From: Legionella_C dresdenensis
Lineage (GTDB): Bacteria > Pseudomonadota > Gammaproteobacteria > Legionellales > Legionellaceae
Length of the DNA: 64,000 nucleotides
Direction of reading: 5' to 3'
Assembly: GCF_042649825.1 (NCBI RefSeq)
Contig: NZ_JBHSAB010000026.1
Coordinates: 1-64,000 of the forward strand
In this document: positions 33,835-42,271 of the stretch, one piece after another
How positions within the stretch are numbered: the first letter of the stretch is position 1
Layout: each line of letters begins with the position of its first letter
Notes under the pieces: generated by a model
Database searches by the model: none
Seen by the model: the letters and a program-made list of their open reading frames with translations, nothing else
What the model was told of the DNA's origin: nothing
Made by a program: the position numbers and the translations under genes

Positions 33835-34918
33835 GCGGCAGTAGAACCTCCCATCCCGCCAGCCATTGTACCCAGACTGATTCTTCCGGGGCGTACTCCA
33901 GCTTGTCGTCATCTTCATCAAAAAATTCTGACGCATTGATAATAATGCCTGAGGGTAATGCGACTTTCAGATCAACGGTTGAGCCTTTATACACAATTTC
34001 AGCAATCTTGCCAGGCAACATGCCTTGTGAATCGGTAACTTCCGATAGACTCCATACCCTGATATCTTCTGGCCGGACAACCAGATGCAACTTATCTTCA
34101 GGTTTATAGTTGCCGGTATTTCTGCAGGTGAGCATCACGCCTTCAAGCTCAGTAATAATATTTTGATCATCAGCAGTTTTAACTTCGATTTCAAAAATAT
34201 TAGCTTCGCCGATAAAGCTCGCAACGTGCAGATTAGCAGGGGTTTCATACACCTCACGCGGTGTTCCGATTTGCTCAATCATACCGTGGTTAAAAATAAC
34301 AATACGGTCAGACATTGACAGAGCTTCTTCCTGATCATGCGTTACAAAGATAAATGTCATATTGAGCGTTTTCTGCAGCTGTTTCAGCTCGGATTGCATG
34401 GCTTTTCGCAAACGGTAATCCAGCGAGCTTAACGGTTCATCCAGCAATAACACCTGCGGACGGTTAATAATGGCGCGGGCAATAGCCACTCGCTGCTGTT
34501 GACCGCCGCTGAGCTGCTTGATATTACGATCAGCATAGGCTTCCAACTGAACCAGTTTCAGCGCATCCTGAACCCGTTGTTTTACTTCATTTTCCGCAGT
34601 GCGTTTACAGCGTAATGCAAAAGCGACATTTTCAAAAACCGACAGATGAGGAAACAGGGCGTAACTCTGAAAAACGGTATGTACATCACGTTTTTGCGGC
34701 GGAAGATCATTAACGCACTGGCCATTGATAAAAATCTGGCCGGATGTTGGCTGTTCAAAACCGGATATGAGCCGTAACAGGGTTGTTTTACCACAACCGG
34801 AAGGACCTAAAAGGGTTAAAAATTCGCCGTCATAAATCGACAATGAAATATTATTAAGAATTCTGGCATTGCCATAAGACTTATAAACATCACGGATTTC
34901 AATTAACGGTATTGTCAT
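33824..34918 (-). CDS. potA: Polyamine ABC transporter ATPase PotA
   Basis: 364 residues. Walker A GPSGCGKTTLLRLISGFE, Q-loop FQSYALFPHLSVFENVAFAL, signature QLSGGQQQRVAIARAI, Walker B VLLLDEPLSSLDYRLR, H-loop FIFVTHDQEEALSMSDRIVI. The C-terminal TOBE domain (about 285-360) includes LHLVVRPEDIRVW. First gene of the operon, preceded by a good promoter at 34943-34971. Confidence 0.96.
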   Translation of the reverse strand: MTIPLIEIRDVYKSYGNARILNNISLSIYDGEFLTLLGPSGCGKTTLLRLISGFEQPTSGQIFINGQCVNDLPPQKRDVHTVFQSYALFPHLSVFENVAFALRCKRTAENEVKQRVQDALKLVQLEAYADRNIKQLSGGQQQRVAIARAIINRPQVLLLDEPLSSLDYRLRKAMQSELKQLQKTLNMTFIFVTHDQEEALSMSDRIVIFNHGMIEQIGTPREVYETPANLHVASFIGEANIFEIEVKTADDQNIITELEGVMLTCRNTGNYKPEDKLHLVVRPEDIRVWSLSEVTDSQGMLPGKIAEIVYKGSTVDLKVALPSGIIINASEFFDEDDDKLEYAPEESVWVQWLAGWEVLLPHES

Positions 34919-34942
34919 GGACTAGGTTCAAACAAAAGGCTA

Positions 34943-34971
34943 ATTATGCGATTATCAAAGATAATTGTCTA
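34943..34971 (-). promoter_or_regulatory. potABCD promoter with a palindrome in the spacer
   Basis: On the minus strand: TAGACA (34966-34971), 17-base spacer, CATAAT (34943-34948), 25 bases before the potA ATG. The spacer contains the inverted repeat ATTATC-TTT-GATAAT (34951-34965), well placed for a repressor to block RNA polymerase. Both boxes match consensus at five of six. Confidence 0.6.
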
Positions 34972-35010
34972 GGTTCTGTGAACGAAATTTTTTGTCGAAT
35001 TCTTTGGTAA

Positions 35011-35036
35011 TGTTGGGTCGGAACGACCCAACCTAC
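35011..35036. repeat. TTGGGTC..GACCCAA palindromic repeat
   Basis: TGTTGGGTCGGAACGACCCA then ACCTAC, the third copy of this type; it lies between the convergent-free 5' side of potA and the 3' end of the Cys-rich gene. Confidence 0.8.
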
Positions 35037-35069
35037 AAAAAATTGTCCTGTGCAACGGGAACAGAATTT

Positions 35070-35444
35070 TCAAAAACTCGCCACTGGCTGAGGCGGAGAT
35101 TGCAGCGTACAGACCTCTGATACAGCACCATTATTACAGATAACCATTCCAGTCGGATCAATAATCATAACGCCGCCTTGCCACAGACAGCACCCTTGAA
35201 CATTCTGCAAATCCATGATTGCATGGCGGGTGCAATAGCAGGAAGAATAATAGCCATTATTACAGACAAACCGGCCGGCTGACGAATCACAATATTGAAT
35301 TCCGCCCATGGCCTGGCAACAGGCCCCCTGTTCGCAGGGATTTTCACACTTCGGACCTGTGCAACCACCGCAACGCCCGGCTTCACAGATTTGAGCGGTA
35401 AATAATAAAGTACAAATTACAAATAGACGGATTAATAAGGACAT
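35070..35444 (-). CDS. Secreted cysteine-rich protein with a duplicated CNNG module
   Basis: 124 residues with signal peptide (MSLLIRLFVICTLLFTAQI then CEAG). The mature part has 14 cysteines. Two halves repeat the plan CC-x(2-3)-GG-x(4-7)-D-x(2-4)-G-x-x-[IV]CNNG-x(3-4)-S-x-C: CCQAMGGIQYCDSSAGRFVC then NNGYYSSC, and CCLWQGGVMIIDPTGMVICN then NGAVSEVC. The cysteines should form disulphides in the periplasm or outside the cell. I recall similar small proteins in Legionella without assigned function. Stands alone, divergent from the mla operon. Confidence 0.75.
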   Translation of the reverse strand: MSLLIRLFVICTLLFTAQICEAGRCGGCTGPKCENPCEQGACCQAMGGIQYCDSSAGRFVCNNGYYSSCYCTRHAIMDLQNVQGCCLWQGGVMIIDPTGMVICNNGAVSEVCTLQSPPQPVASF

Positions 35445-35534
35445 GAATTTTATCCGAAATTTTCGCAGTTATATCAGCATACCATAACCATTTGATGATT
35501 TTAAACAGAACCTAGTATTTTCACGTTTATTGGG

Positions 35535-35540
35535 TATAAT
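35535..35540 (+). promoter_or_regulatory. Perfect -10 box upstream of the mla operon
   Basis: TATAAT, 34 bases before the mlaF start. The -35 candidate TAGTAT at 16 bases is poor. A 9-base AGAACCTAG stretch just upstream (about 35508) also occurs inverted near the potA promoter, perhaps by coincidence. Confidence 0.4.
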
Positions 35541-35574
35541 CTATTTTCACCTTTATGAAAGAGACTGACTCTGC

Positions 35575-36372
35575 ATGCGGAATAATCTGGTTAATATAAC
35601 CAATCTTTCCTTCGCCCGGGGCGACAGGTTAATCTTTAACAAGATAAACATGACTGTCGAGCGGGGTAAGATAACAGCCATTATGGGACCGAGCGGTAGC
35701 GGAAAAACAACTCTGCTGCGTTTGATCGGCGCTCAGTTGCAGCCCTGTGCAGGGGAAATCATTGTCAATGATGCCAATATTCATAAACTGTCGCGGAAGG
35801 CTTTATATAAAGCACGGCGAAAAATGGGTTTGCTCTTTCAAAGCAGCGCCTTGTTTACTCATTTGTCAGTGTTCGACAACGTGGCTTTCCCGTTACGCGA
35901 GCATACGTCCCTGAATCCTGCCATGATCCGGGATATTGTCCTCATGAAACTTGAGGCGGTCGGTTTACGCGGTGCAGCGGAATTAATGCCGGAACAATTG
36001 TCCGGCGGTATGGCAAGGCGTGTTGCCCTTGCCCGTACAATTGCTCTTGATCCTGAACTAATGATGTACGACGAACCGTTTACCGGCCAGGATCCGATTT
36101 CCATGGGCGTACTGGTGCGTCTGATTAAACGGCTTAATCAGTTGCTGCATACAACTACGATTATCGTTTCCCATGATGTTGAGGAAACCTGCTCAATTGC
36201 CGATTATGTCTATCTGGTTGCCGGCGGACGCCTGATTGGTCAGGGAACGCCAATGGAATTAAAACAATCCGCACAGCCCCATGTTCATCAGTTTATGCAT
36301 GGCGAAGCTGATGGCGTCGTGCCTTTTCATTTCCCGGCACGTCCTTATACAGAGGAGTTACTCGATGCTTGA
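35575..36372 (+). CDS. mlaF: Phospholipid transport ATPase MlaF
   Basis: 265 residues. ATPase of the inner-membrane Mla complex that moves phospholipids between inner and outer membranes to keep outer-membrane asymmetry. Walker A GPSGSGKTTLLRLIGAQLQP, Q-loop LLFQSSALFTHLSVFDNVAF, signature EQLSGGMARRVALARTIALD, Walker B LMMYDEPFTGQDPISMGVLV, H-loop IIVSHDVEETCSIADYVY. The SGGMARR and EPFTGQDP variants are those of MlaF/Ttg2A. Overlaps mlaE by eight bases. Confidence 0.95.
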   Translation: MRNNLVNITNLSFARGDRLIFNKINMTVERGKITAIMGPSGSGKTTLLRLIGAQLQPCAGEIIVNDANIHKLSRKALYKARRKMGLLFQSSALFTHLSVFDNVAFPLREHTSLNPAMIRDIVLMKLEAVGLRGAAELMPEQLSGGMARRVALARTIALDPELMMYDEPFTGQDPISMGVLVRLIKRLNQLLHTTTIIVSHDVEETCSIADYVYLVAGGRLIGQGTPMELKQSAQPHVHQFMHGEADGVVPFHFPARPYTEELLDA

Positions 36373-37147
36373 GCAGGTTGCCCAATTTGGACGGAGCGGA
36401 GTCAAAACCTTGCAATCAATTGGAAGCTCAGGCGTTTTTCTGTTGCGCATGTTCGCACGTAATCCTGATTTTCGAAGGCTGTGGCCTGCCTTACGTTTCC
36501 AATTGCATTTTGTGGGTGTACTTTCCTGCCTGATTATCGTGGTATCAGCACTTTTTATAGGAATGGTGGTAGGGCTGCAAGGCTATAATACTCTGCAGAA
36601 ATTTGGCGCAGGCAGCCAGCTGGGTCAACTTCTGGCTTTAAGTATTTCACGCGAGCTTGGCCCGGTCATCAGTGCGTTATTATTTGCAGGCCGCGCCGGT
36701 TCTGCGCTAACTGCTGAAATTGGCCTGATGAAAGCAACCGAGCAATTAGCCAGTATGGACATGATGGGCGTCGATCCGCTTGGGCGAGTTATTTACCCGC
36801 GCTTTCTGGCTGGATTTATTGCGCTGCCGATACTTGCGCTGATTTTTTCAGCGGTTGCTGTTTACGGTGGTTATTTCATTGGTGTTGAATGGCTTGGCGT
36901 AGATGCCGGCAGTTTCTGGTCAAATATGCAGGCTGCAGTCGATTTTAAAATTGATATATTAAGCGGAATTATAAAAAGCATTGTTTTCGCATTTGTGGTT
37001 GTATGGATAGCTGTATTTCAAGGGTTTGAATGTATTCCGACAGCGGAAGGTATCAGCCAGGCAACAACCCGGACTGTTGTATATTCGTCACTGGCGGTGC
37101 TTGGGCTTGATTTTCTGTTAACTGCGATGATGATTGGAGGCTGGTAA
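36365..37147 (+). CDS. mlaE: Phospholipid transport permease MlaE
   Basis: 260 residues from the ATG at 36365; an ORF from 36281 is the same frame extended backward through mlaF. Five to six membrane helices with GMVVGLQGYNTLQKFGAGSQ, SRELGPVISALLFAGRAGSA, AEIGLMKATEQLASMDMMGV and PRFLAGFIALPIL, all hallmarks of the MlaE permease family. Ends one base before mlaD. Confidence 0.95.
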   Translation: MLEQVAQFGRSGVKTLQSIGSSGVFLLRMFARNPDFRRLWPALRFQLHFVGVLSCLIIVVSALFIGMVVGLQGYNTLQKFGAGSQLGQLLALSISRELGPVISALLFAGRAGSALTAEIGLMKATEQLASMDMMGVDPLGRVIYPRFLAGFIALPILALIFSAVAVYGGYFIGVEWLGVDAGSFWSNMQAAVDFKIDILSGIIKSIVFAFVVVWIAVFQGFECIPTAEGISQATTRTVVYSSLAVLGLDFLLTAMMIGGW

Positions 37148-37627
37148 ATGAACAATAGACAACGTTACATTGATGTCAGTGTCGGTCTGTTTATGGTGCT
37201 GGGTTTGCTGGCCTTGCTCATGATGGTAATGAAGGTAAGCGGTATTTCAAGCCTGTCGTCCAAAAAAGGCTACCATGTGACCGCTGTTTTTTCGGATATC
37301 GGTGGTCTTAAAGTACGTGCGCCAGTCACTGTGGCTGGCGTTAAAATTGGTGAAGTAAGTCGAATAGAGCTTCAGCCTGATGATTTGAATGCCAGGGTTA
37401 CTCTAACGCTTCGCAGCGATAAAAAAATCCCTTTTGACGATTCTTCCGCACGAATTTTAACAGAAGGCTTGCTTGGATCGAATTATATTAGTATTGTTCC
37501 CGGTTTTGATGATAGTAGTAGCAAGCATCCTTACTTACGGGAAGGCGATGTTATTGCCAAAACTCAGGAAGCAATCATTCTGGAAAACCTGATTGGACAA
37601 CTATTATTTAACATTAATAAAAAATAG
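37148..37627 (+). CDS. mlaD: Phospholipid-binding MCE protein MlaD
   Basis: 159 residues: one N-terminal membrane helix (VGLFMVLGLLALLMMVMKVS) and one MCE domain (YHVTAVFSDIGGLKVRAPVT, VAGVKIGEVSRIEL, LTEGLLGSNYISIVPG). MlaD forms the hexameric lipid channel ring. Normal length for a single-MCE protein. Abuts mlaE without a gap. Confidence 0.95.
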   Translation: MNNRQRYIDVSVGLFMVLGLLALLMMVMKVSGISSLSSKKGYHVTAVFSDIGGLKVRAPVTVAGVKIGEVSRIELQPDDLNARVTLTLRSDKKIPFDDSSARILTEGLLGSNYISIVPGFDDSSSKHPYLREGDVIAKTQEAIILENLIGQLLFNINKK

Positions 37628-37635
37628 GTGCATTG

Positions 37636-38241
37636 ATGAAACTAATTAAAGGATTATTACTGGGATTGTCAGTTTTATTGGCAAGCACTGTATTTGCTGA
37701 AAACTCACCCGTTCCCATGCTGCAGGAAACAGCCGACCATATTTTGACAACGCTGAAGCAGAACAAAGCAAATTTAAAGAACAACCCACAGGTAATTTAC
37801 CAGGCAGTTCAAAAGTATTTGCTGCCTAATGTGGATGTCGCTGGCATGTCGCGTTCAGTATTGGGACGTCAGGCCTGGTTAAAAGCTACGCCAAGCGAAC
37901 GTGTTGAGTTTTCCAGAGCCTTTACCCAACTTGTTATCAGAACTTATGCAAGTCCGCTGGCTGAATACACAGATGAAACGATTAAGTTTTTACCGGTAAG
38001 AGGTTCTTCGAATGAGCGTTTTGTCCGTGTTAACAGTATGATTATCCGTTCCAATGGCAATAATATCCCACTGGCATACAGCCTGGTTGCCAAAGAGGGT
38101 AAATGGAAAATTTATGATTTAAGTGTTGAGGGTGTAAGCCTGCTGCAAAGTTTCCGTTCCCAGTTTGCACAAGCGCTTCAGGGTGCCAATATGCAGGATT
38201 TAATCAAACAGATGAACGAACGCAGTAAACAGGCAGCCTGA
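37636..38241 (+). CDS. mlaC: Periplasmic phospholipid shuttle MlaC
   Basis: 201 residues from the ATG at 37636 (a TTG one codon earlier is less likely; AGG lies seven bases upstream). Signal peptide MKLIKGLLLGLSVLLASTVF. Family features: LLPNVDVAGMSRSVLGRQAW, FSRAFTQLVIRTYASPLAEY, YSLVAKEGKWKIYDLSVEGV and SLLQSFRSQFAQAL. Ferries phospholipid between MlaD and the outer-membrane MlaA complex. Overlaps mlaB by one base. Confidence 0.95.
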   Translation: MKLIKGLLLGLSVLLASTVFAENSPVPMLQETADHILTTLKQNKANLKNNPQVIYQAVQKYLLPNVDVAGMSRSVLGRQAWLKATPSERVEFSRAFTQLVIRTYASPLAEYTDETIKFLPVRGSSNERFVRVNSMIIRSNGNNIPLAYSLVAKEGKWKIYDLSVEGVSLLQSFRSQFAQALQGANMQDLIKQMNERSKQAA

Positions 38242-38528
38242 TGATTAGCCAGCCCTTTACCCTTTCCGGAGAAATGACGTTCCTGACTGTAAAATCAGAT
38301 CGGGCACGTTTGCTTGATTATTGTAAATCCTTACGCGGATTAACATTATCCCTCAATCTTGGCGCTGTTACTCATTGTGATAGCGCAGGACTGGCTTTTT
38401 TAATTGAAGCCAAGCGTCTTGCCCGAAAATATAAAAAAACCTGCCGTATTGAACAGATGCCAGATAGTGTAAAAGCATTGGCAGAATTTTGCGGTGTTGA
38501 AAAAATATTAACTTCTGATGGTGTTTAA
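38241..38528 (+). CDS. mlaB: STAS-domain protein MlaB
   Basis: 95 residues. LSLNLGAVTHCDSAGLAFLI is the STAS core with the conserved DSAG segment; remaining strands and helices fit. MlaB binds MlaF in the cytoplasm and stabilises the complex. Last gene of mlaFEDCB; a promoter-like TATAAT (38570-38575) follows in the gap to ibaG. Confidence 0.88.
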   Translation: MISQPFTLSGEMTFLTVKSDRARLLDYCKSLRGLTLSLNLGAVTHCDSAGLAFLIEAKRLARKYKKTCRIEQMPDSVKALAEFCGVEKILTSDGV

Positions 38529-38596
38529 CACAAATAAACATCTCCCAGTAATTTCTATGAGCTATCTTTTATAATTATGTCCATTTGTGAGTTTGT

Positions 38597-38842
38597 ATGA
38601 TTAGTAATGAAGAATTAGAGCAAAAGCTGCGTAATTGCCAGGAGGTCGAATACGTCAAAGTGGAGGGAGATGGTTACCATTATCAGTTAACGATAGTTTC
38701 TGATGTATTTGCCGGCAAACAGTCAGTTGCCAGGCAACAGTGGGTATATAAACAACTGAATGAGTATATTACTTCTGGTATGGTTCATGCATTAACGATG
38801 AAGACCTGGACCAAAGAAGAATGGGAGAAGAAAAATGGATAA
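38597..38842 (+). CDS. ibaG: BolA-family protein IbaG
   Basis: 81 residues. BolA fold: VEYVKVEGDGYHYQLTIVSD, FAGKQSVARQQWVYKQLNEY and GMVHALTMKTWTKEEW with the conserved His. In Gammaproteobacteria ibaG is regularly found between mlaB and murA, exactly as here. Pairs with monothiol glutaredoxins in Fe-S cluster trafficking. Overlaps murA by eight bases. Confidence 0.93.
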   Translation: MISNEELEQKLRNCQEVEYVKVEGDGYHYQLTIVSDVFAGKQSVARQQWVYKQLNEYITSGMVHALTMKTWTKEEWEKKNG

Positions 38843-40100
38843 GTTGGTAATTAATGGTAATAAGCCGTTAAATGGCGAAGTAATTATCTCCGGCGCAAAG
38901 AATTCCGCTCTCCCTATTATAGCAGGGACCTTACTGGCAACAGATATTGTAACGCTGAGTAATGTCGCTCACCTTAAAGACGTGACAACCATGATGCAGT
39001 TGCTGTGCCAATTGGGTACGCAATTGACTGTTGATGAAAAAATGAATGTACAGGTAGATGCAAGCCAGGTGAGCGAATTTGTCGCTCCTTATGAACTTGT
39101 AAAAACCATGCGTGCCTCAATTTTGGTGCTTGGTCCTTTGCTTGCACGATTTGGACGCGCTGACGTCTCTTTACCTGGCGGTTGTGCTATCGGAACCCGT
39201 CCGGTAGATTTGCATCTTAAAGCTTTAAAAGCCATGGGTGCGGAAATTTCCGTAAAAAATGGATATATCAAAGCACGCTCAAAAGGCCGATTACAAGGAA
39301 AGCTGATTGTATTTGATACAGTAACTGTAACCGGTACTGAAAACATCTTAATGGCCGCATCGCTTGCCGAAGGTAAAACCATTATTAAAAATGCCGCCCG
39401 CGAGCCGGAAGTTGTTGATTTAGCCAATTTCCTTATTCAAATGGGTGCAAAAATTTCTGGCGCGGGAACTGGTACTATTGAGATTCAGGGCGTGGAATCG
39501 CTCAGTGGCGGTTCATTTACGGTAATGCCTGATCGTATTGAAGCGGGTACTTATCTTACTGCCGGTGCAATTACCCGTGGACGCGTGACTGTCCGTAAAG
39601 TAAAACCGGATAATCTGTTATCCATGTTATGCAAATTTGAAGAAGCAGGGGCCGAGCTCACTCTTGGTGAGGACTGGGTTACTCTGGATATGCACGGCAA
39701 ACGGCCACAGGCAGTAAATATTTCAACGGCGCCGTACCCTGCATTCCCAACCGATATGCAGGCGCAATTCATGGCTTTAAATACTATAGCAGAGGGTTCT
39801 TCATCTGTTATTGAAAACATTTTTGAAAACCGCTTCATGCATGTTCAGGAACTGCAACGTATGGGAGCCCAGATTCAGTTAAACGGTAATACTGCCATGA
39901 TTAATGGGGTAGAGCGCCTGACTGGTGCGCCGGTAATGGCAACCGATTTGCGTGCTTCTGCAAGTTTAATCCTTGCCGGGCTTGCCGCTGAAGGTGAAAC
40001 GCATGTCGAGCGTATTTACCATGTTGATCGCGGTTATGAGCGTATTGAAGAAAAACTGGCAATCCTTGGCGCAGATATTAAAAGGGTTTCTACACGGTGA
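38835..40100 (+). CDS. murA: UDP-N-acetylglucosamine 1-carboxyvinyltransferase MurA
   Basis: 421 residues. First committed step of peptidoglycan synthesis: PEP + UDP-GlcNAc. Motifs: GEVIISGAKNSALPIIAGTL, KTMRASILVLGPLLARFG, SLPGGCAIGTRPVDLHLKAL with catalytic Cys117 (the fosfomycin target is intact), TVTGTENILMAASLAEG, PDRIEAGTYLTAGAITRG and DLRASASLILAGLAAEGET. Overlaps the next gene by GTGA. Confidence 0.97.
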   Translation: MDKLVINGNKPLNGEVIISGAKNSALPIIAGTLLATDIVTLSNVAHLKDVTTMMQLLCQLGTQLTVDEKMNVQVDASQVSEFVAPYELVKTMRASILVLGPLLARFGRADVSLPGGCAIGTRPVDLHLKALKAMGAEISVKNGYIKARSKGRLQGKLIVFDTVTVTGTENILMAASLAEGKTIIKNAAREPEVVDLANFLIQMGAKISGAGTGTIEIQGVESLSGGSFTVMPDRIEAGTYLTAGAITRGRVTVRKVKPDNLLSMLCKFEEAGAELTLGEDWVTLDMHGKRPQAVNISTAPYPAFPTDMQAQFMALNTIAEGSSSVIENIFENRFMHVQELQRMGAQIQLNGNTAMINGVERLTGAPVMATDLRASASLILAGLAAEGETHVERIYHVDRGYERIEEKLAILGADIKRVSTR

Positions 40101-40855
40101 TTAATCGTCAACAACTGATAAGTTATCTTGATAAACTATTGGGCTGCGCTAATTTTAACGATTACGCACCCAATGGTTTGCAAGTTCAGGGCTGTAATGA
40201 AATCATCAATATCTGCACAGCCGTTACCGCTTCAGCTGATGTGATCGACCAGGCCAGCAAAATGAATGCTCATGCGTTAATTGTTCATCATGGCTATTTC
40301 TGGCGTGGTGAAAATCCAGTGATTACTGGTATTAAATATCAGCGTATCGCAGAATTAATTCGTTGCAATATCAATTTGTTAGCCTACCATTTGCCTTTGG
40401 ATTGCCATGTTGATTTAGGCAACAATGCCTGCATCGCAAAGTTATTAGAACTGCATACAGCAACGACTCATAAGGCTGGCAGCACTCCGGGATTGTTATG
40501 GACAGGGGCTTTTAACACAGCCCGGTCGATAGAAGACGTTTCTTGCCTGCTGGCGGAAAAATTTGGCCAGCAACCAACGCATATTGCCGGCACTAGCGCC
40601 GCTATCAAAACAATCGCCTGGTGCAGCGGCGCTGCACAGGACTTTATTGAAGAGGCTCATGCACTCGGGGCTGATGCTTATTTAAGCGGTGAAATATCTG
40701 AACGCACCTATTATCAGGCCAAAGAGTTGGGGATCCATTATTTTGCCTGTGGGCATCATGCAACAGAGCGCTATGGCATTCAGGCATTGGGTAAACACCT
40801 TGCCGAACAATTTGGTTTACAGCATTATTTTATTGATAGCGATAACCCGATTTAA
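40097..40855 (+). CDS. NIF3/YbgI-family metal-binding protein
   Basis: 252 residues with a GTG start inside the murA stop (GTGA). Dinuclear-metal ligands typical of NIF3 proteins: ALIVHHGYFWRG, AYHLPLDCHVDLGNNACIA, and the closing YFACGHHATERYGIQALG. YbgI-type proteins are often called GTP cyclohydrolase type 2 homologues, but a cellular role is not established. No membrane segment. Probably co-transcribed with murA. Confidence 0.92.
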   Translation: MINRQQLISYLDKLLGCANFNDYAPNGLQVQGCNEIINICTAVTASADVIDQASKMNAHALIVHHGYFWRGENPVITGIKYQRIAELIRCNINLLAYHLPLDCHVDLGNNACIAKLLELHTATTHKAGSTPGLLWTGAFNTARSIEDVSCLLAEKFGQQPTHIAGTSAAIKTIAWCSGAAQDFIEEAHALGADAYLSGEISERTYYQAKELGIHYFACGHHATERYGIQALGKHLAEQFGLQHYFIDSDNPI

Positions 40856-40882
40856 TCTGATTTATAGTGAAGTATATTAACC

Positions 40883-41917
40883 ATGTTTGAATTGCCGACA
40901 TTAGAACAAAATCTTGCTTTTGCTTACAATAAGCCTGTTGCAACTGGCGTTATGAAACGGACGCCGGAAGATTTCAGAGTAGATGAAATCCTGGGCTTTG
41001 ATTTAACCGGAGAAGGGGAGCATTTATTCCTGCTGATTGAAAAAAGCGGGCTCAATACCGAGGAAATCGTAAAATACCTCTCTGCTGCTACCGGCAAATC
41101 CCCTAAAATGATTTCATATGCCGGCCTGAAAGACCGCCATGCTGTTACAACACAATGGTTATCCATTCATTGCCCCGGCGAAACACTGGATTTAAGCGAT
41201 CTTCAGGGTGAAGGCTGGCGGGTAATTGACAGTAAGCGACATTTAAAAAAATTAAAAATCGGTGTTCTGGAAGGGAACCGTTTTCAGCTGAAAATACGTT
41301 CAGTTTCTGATATTGATGATGTCGAGCAGCGGTTGCAGCGCATCAGAGAGACGGGCGTGCCTAATTATTTCGGTGCACAACGTTTTGGTAATAACAATCA
41401 AAATTTGCTTAAAGCCCAACAATTATTGTTTGAAAATAAAAGATTCAGAAACCCTTTCTTAAAAGGCATTTATTATTCTGCTGCCCGTTCGTTTTTATAT
41501 AATCTCATTGTTTCCGAACGCATTAAAGCGCAAAACTGGAATACGGCATTAGCCGGCGATGTGATGCAACTTGAAGGTACTAACAGCATTTTCAGTATCG
41601 AACAGCCGGATCAGGAGGTTGCAGAGCGCATCAAACGTTTTGATATTTCACCTGCTGCACCATTGTGGGGTAAAGGTAAGGAAAGAGCTGAGGCAGAGGC
41701 ATTGGCAATTCAGGATAAAGCACTTGATGCTTACAAAGCCTGGTGTCTGGCACTCGAAGCCCACAAGCTTGAGCGAGCCTATCGCCCGGTTATTCTGCAA
41801 GCAGGGGATCTGGAATGGAGTTGGGAGGCAGATTCTCTGACCCTGAGTTTCACCTTGCCGGCAGGCAGTTATGCAACCAGCGTGGTGAGGGAGCTTATAG
41901 ATTGTAGTGAGCTATAG
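40883..41917 (+). CDS. truD: tRNA pseudouridine(13) synthase TruD
   Basis: 344 residues. Catalytic segment ISYAGLKDRHAVTTQWLSI with Asp84. N-terminal KRTPEDFRVDEILGFDLTGE and middle VPNYFGAQRFGNNNQNLLKA are TruD signatures; LPAGSYATSVVRELI closes it. Modifies U13 of tRNA-Glu. Complete; its stop is about 20 bases before the tandem palindromic array. Confidence 0.96.
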   Translation: MFELPTLEQNLAFAYNKPVATGVMKRTPEDFRVDEILGFDLTGEGEHLFLLIEKSGLNTEEIVKYLSAATGKSPKMISYAGLKDRHAVTTQWLSIHCPGETLDLSDLQGEGWRVIDSKRHLKKLKIGVLEGNRFQLKIRSVSDIDDVEQRLQRIRETGVPNYFGAQRFGNNNQNLLKAQQLLFENKRFRNPFLKGIYYSAARSFLYNLIVSERIKAQNWNTALAGDVMQLEGTNSIFSIEQPDQEVAERIKRFDISPAAPLWGKGKERAEAEALAIQDKALDAYKAWCLALEAHKLERAYRPVILQAGDLEWSWEADSLTLSFTLPAGSYATSVVRELIDCSEL

Positions 41918-41930
41918 CAACCGGGGTTTA

Positions 41931-42243
41931 CCCTCTCCCCAACCCTCTCCCGATACGGGAGAGGGGGTATACGGAGTATATTGGTTCCCTTTCCCGATAC
42001 GGGAGAGGGAGTGTACGGAGTATATTTGGTTCCCTTTCCCGATACGGGAGAGGGAGTATACGGAGTATATTTGGTTCCCTTTCCCGATACGGGAGAGGGA
42101 GTATACGGAGTATATTGGTTCCCTTTCCCGATACGGGAGAGGGAGTATACGGAGTATATTGGTTCCCTTTCCCGATACGGGAGAGGGAGTATACAGAGTA
42201 TATTGGTTCCCTCTCCCGTATCGGGAGAGGGCTAGGGAGAGGG
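41931..42243. repeat. Tandem array of seven 44-45-bp palindromic units
   Basis: Units start at about 41939, 41983, 42028, 42073, 42117, 42161 and 42205. Each has the palindrome CCCTTTCCCGATACGGGAGA plus GGG, followed by AGTATACGGAGTATATT and GGTT. Inner units are nearly identical; the first and last vary and are bounded by CCCTCTCCCCAACCCTCTCC at the left and its near reverse complement at the right. All of 41918-42271 is this array. Open frames across it are a by-product of the repeat. Confidence 0.95.
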
Positions 42244-42271
42244 TATTTAATCTTTCTAATCAGGATTCAAC

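Noticed and set aside
33835..33936. N-terminal extension of PotB
   Set aside because: It lies inside potA, is polar and lacks membrane or conserved features; the ATG at 33834 gives the normal PotB start.
41931..42243. CRISPR-like look of the array
   Set aside because: The spacers are the same from unit to unit, unit length is uniform at 44-45 bases, and no cas gene is nearby.
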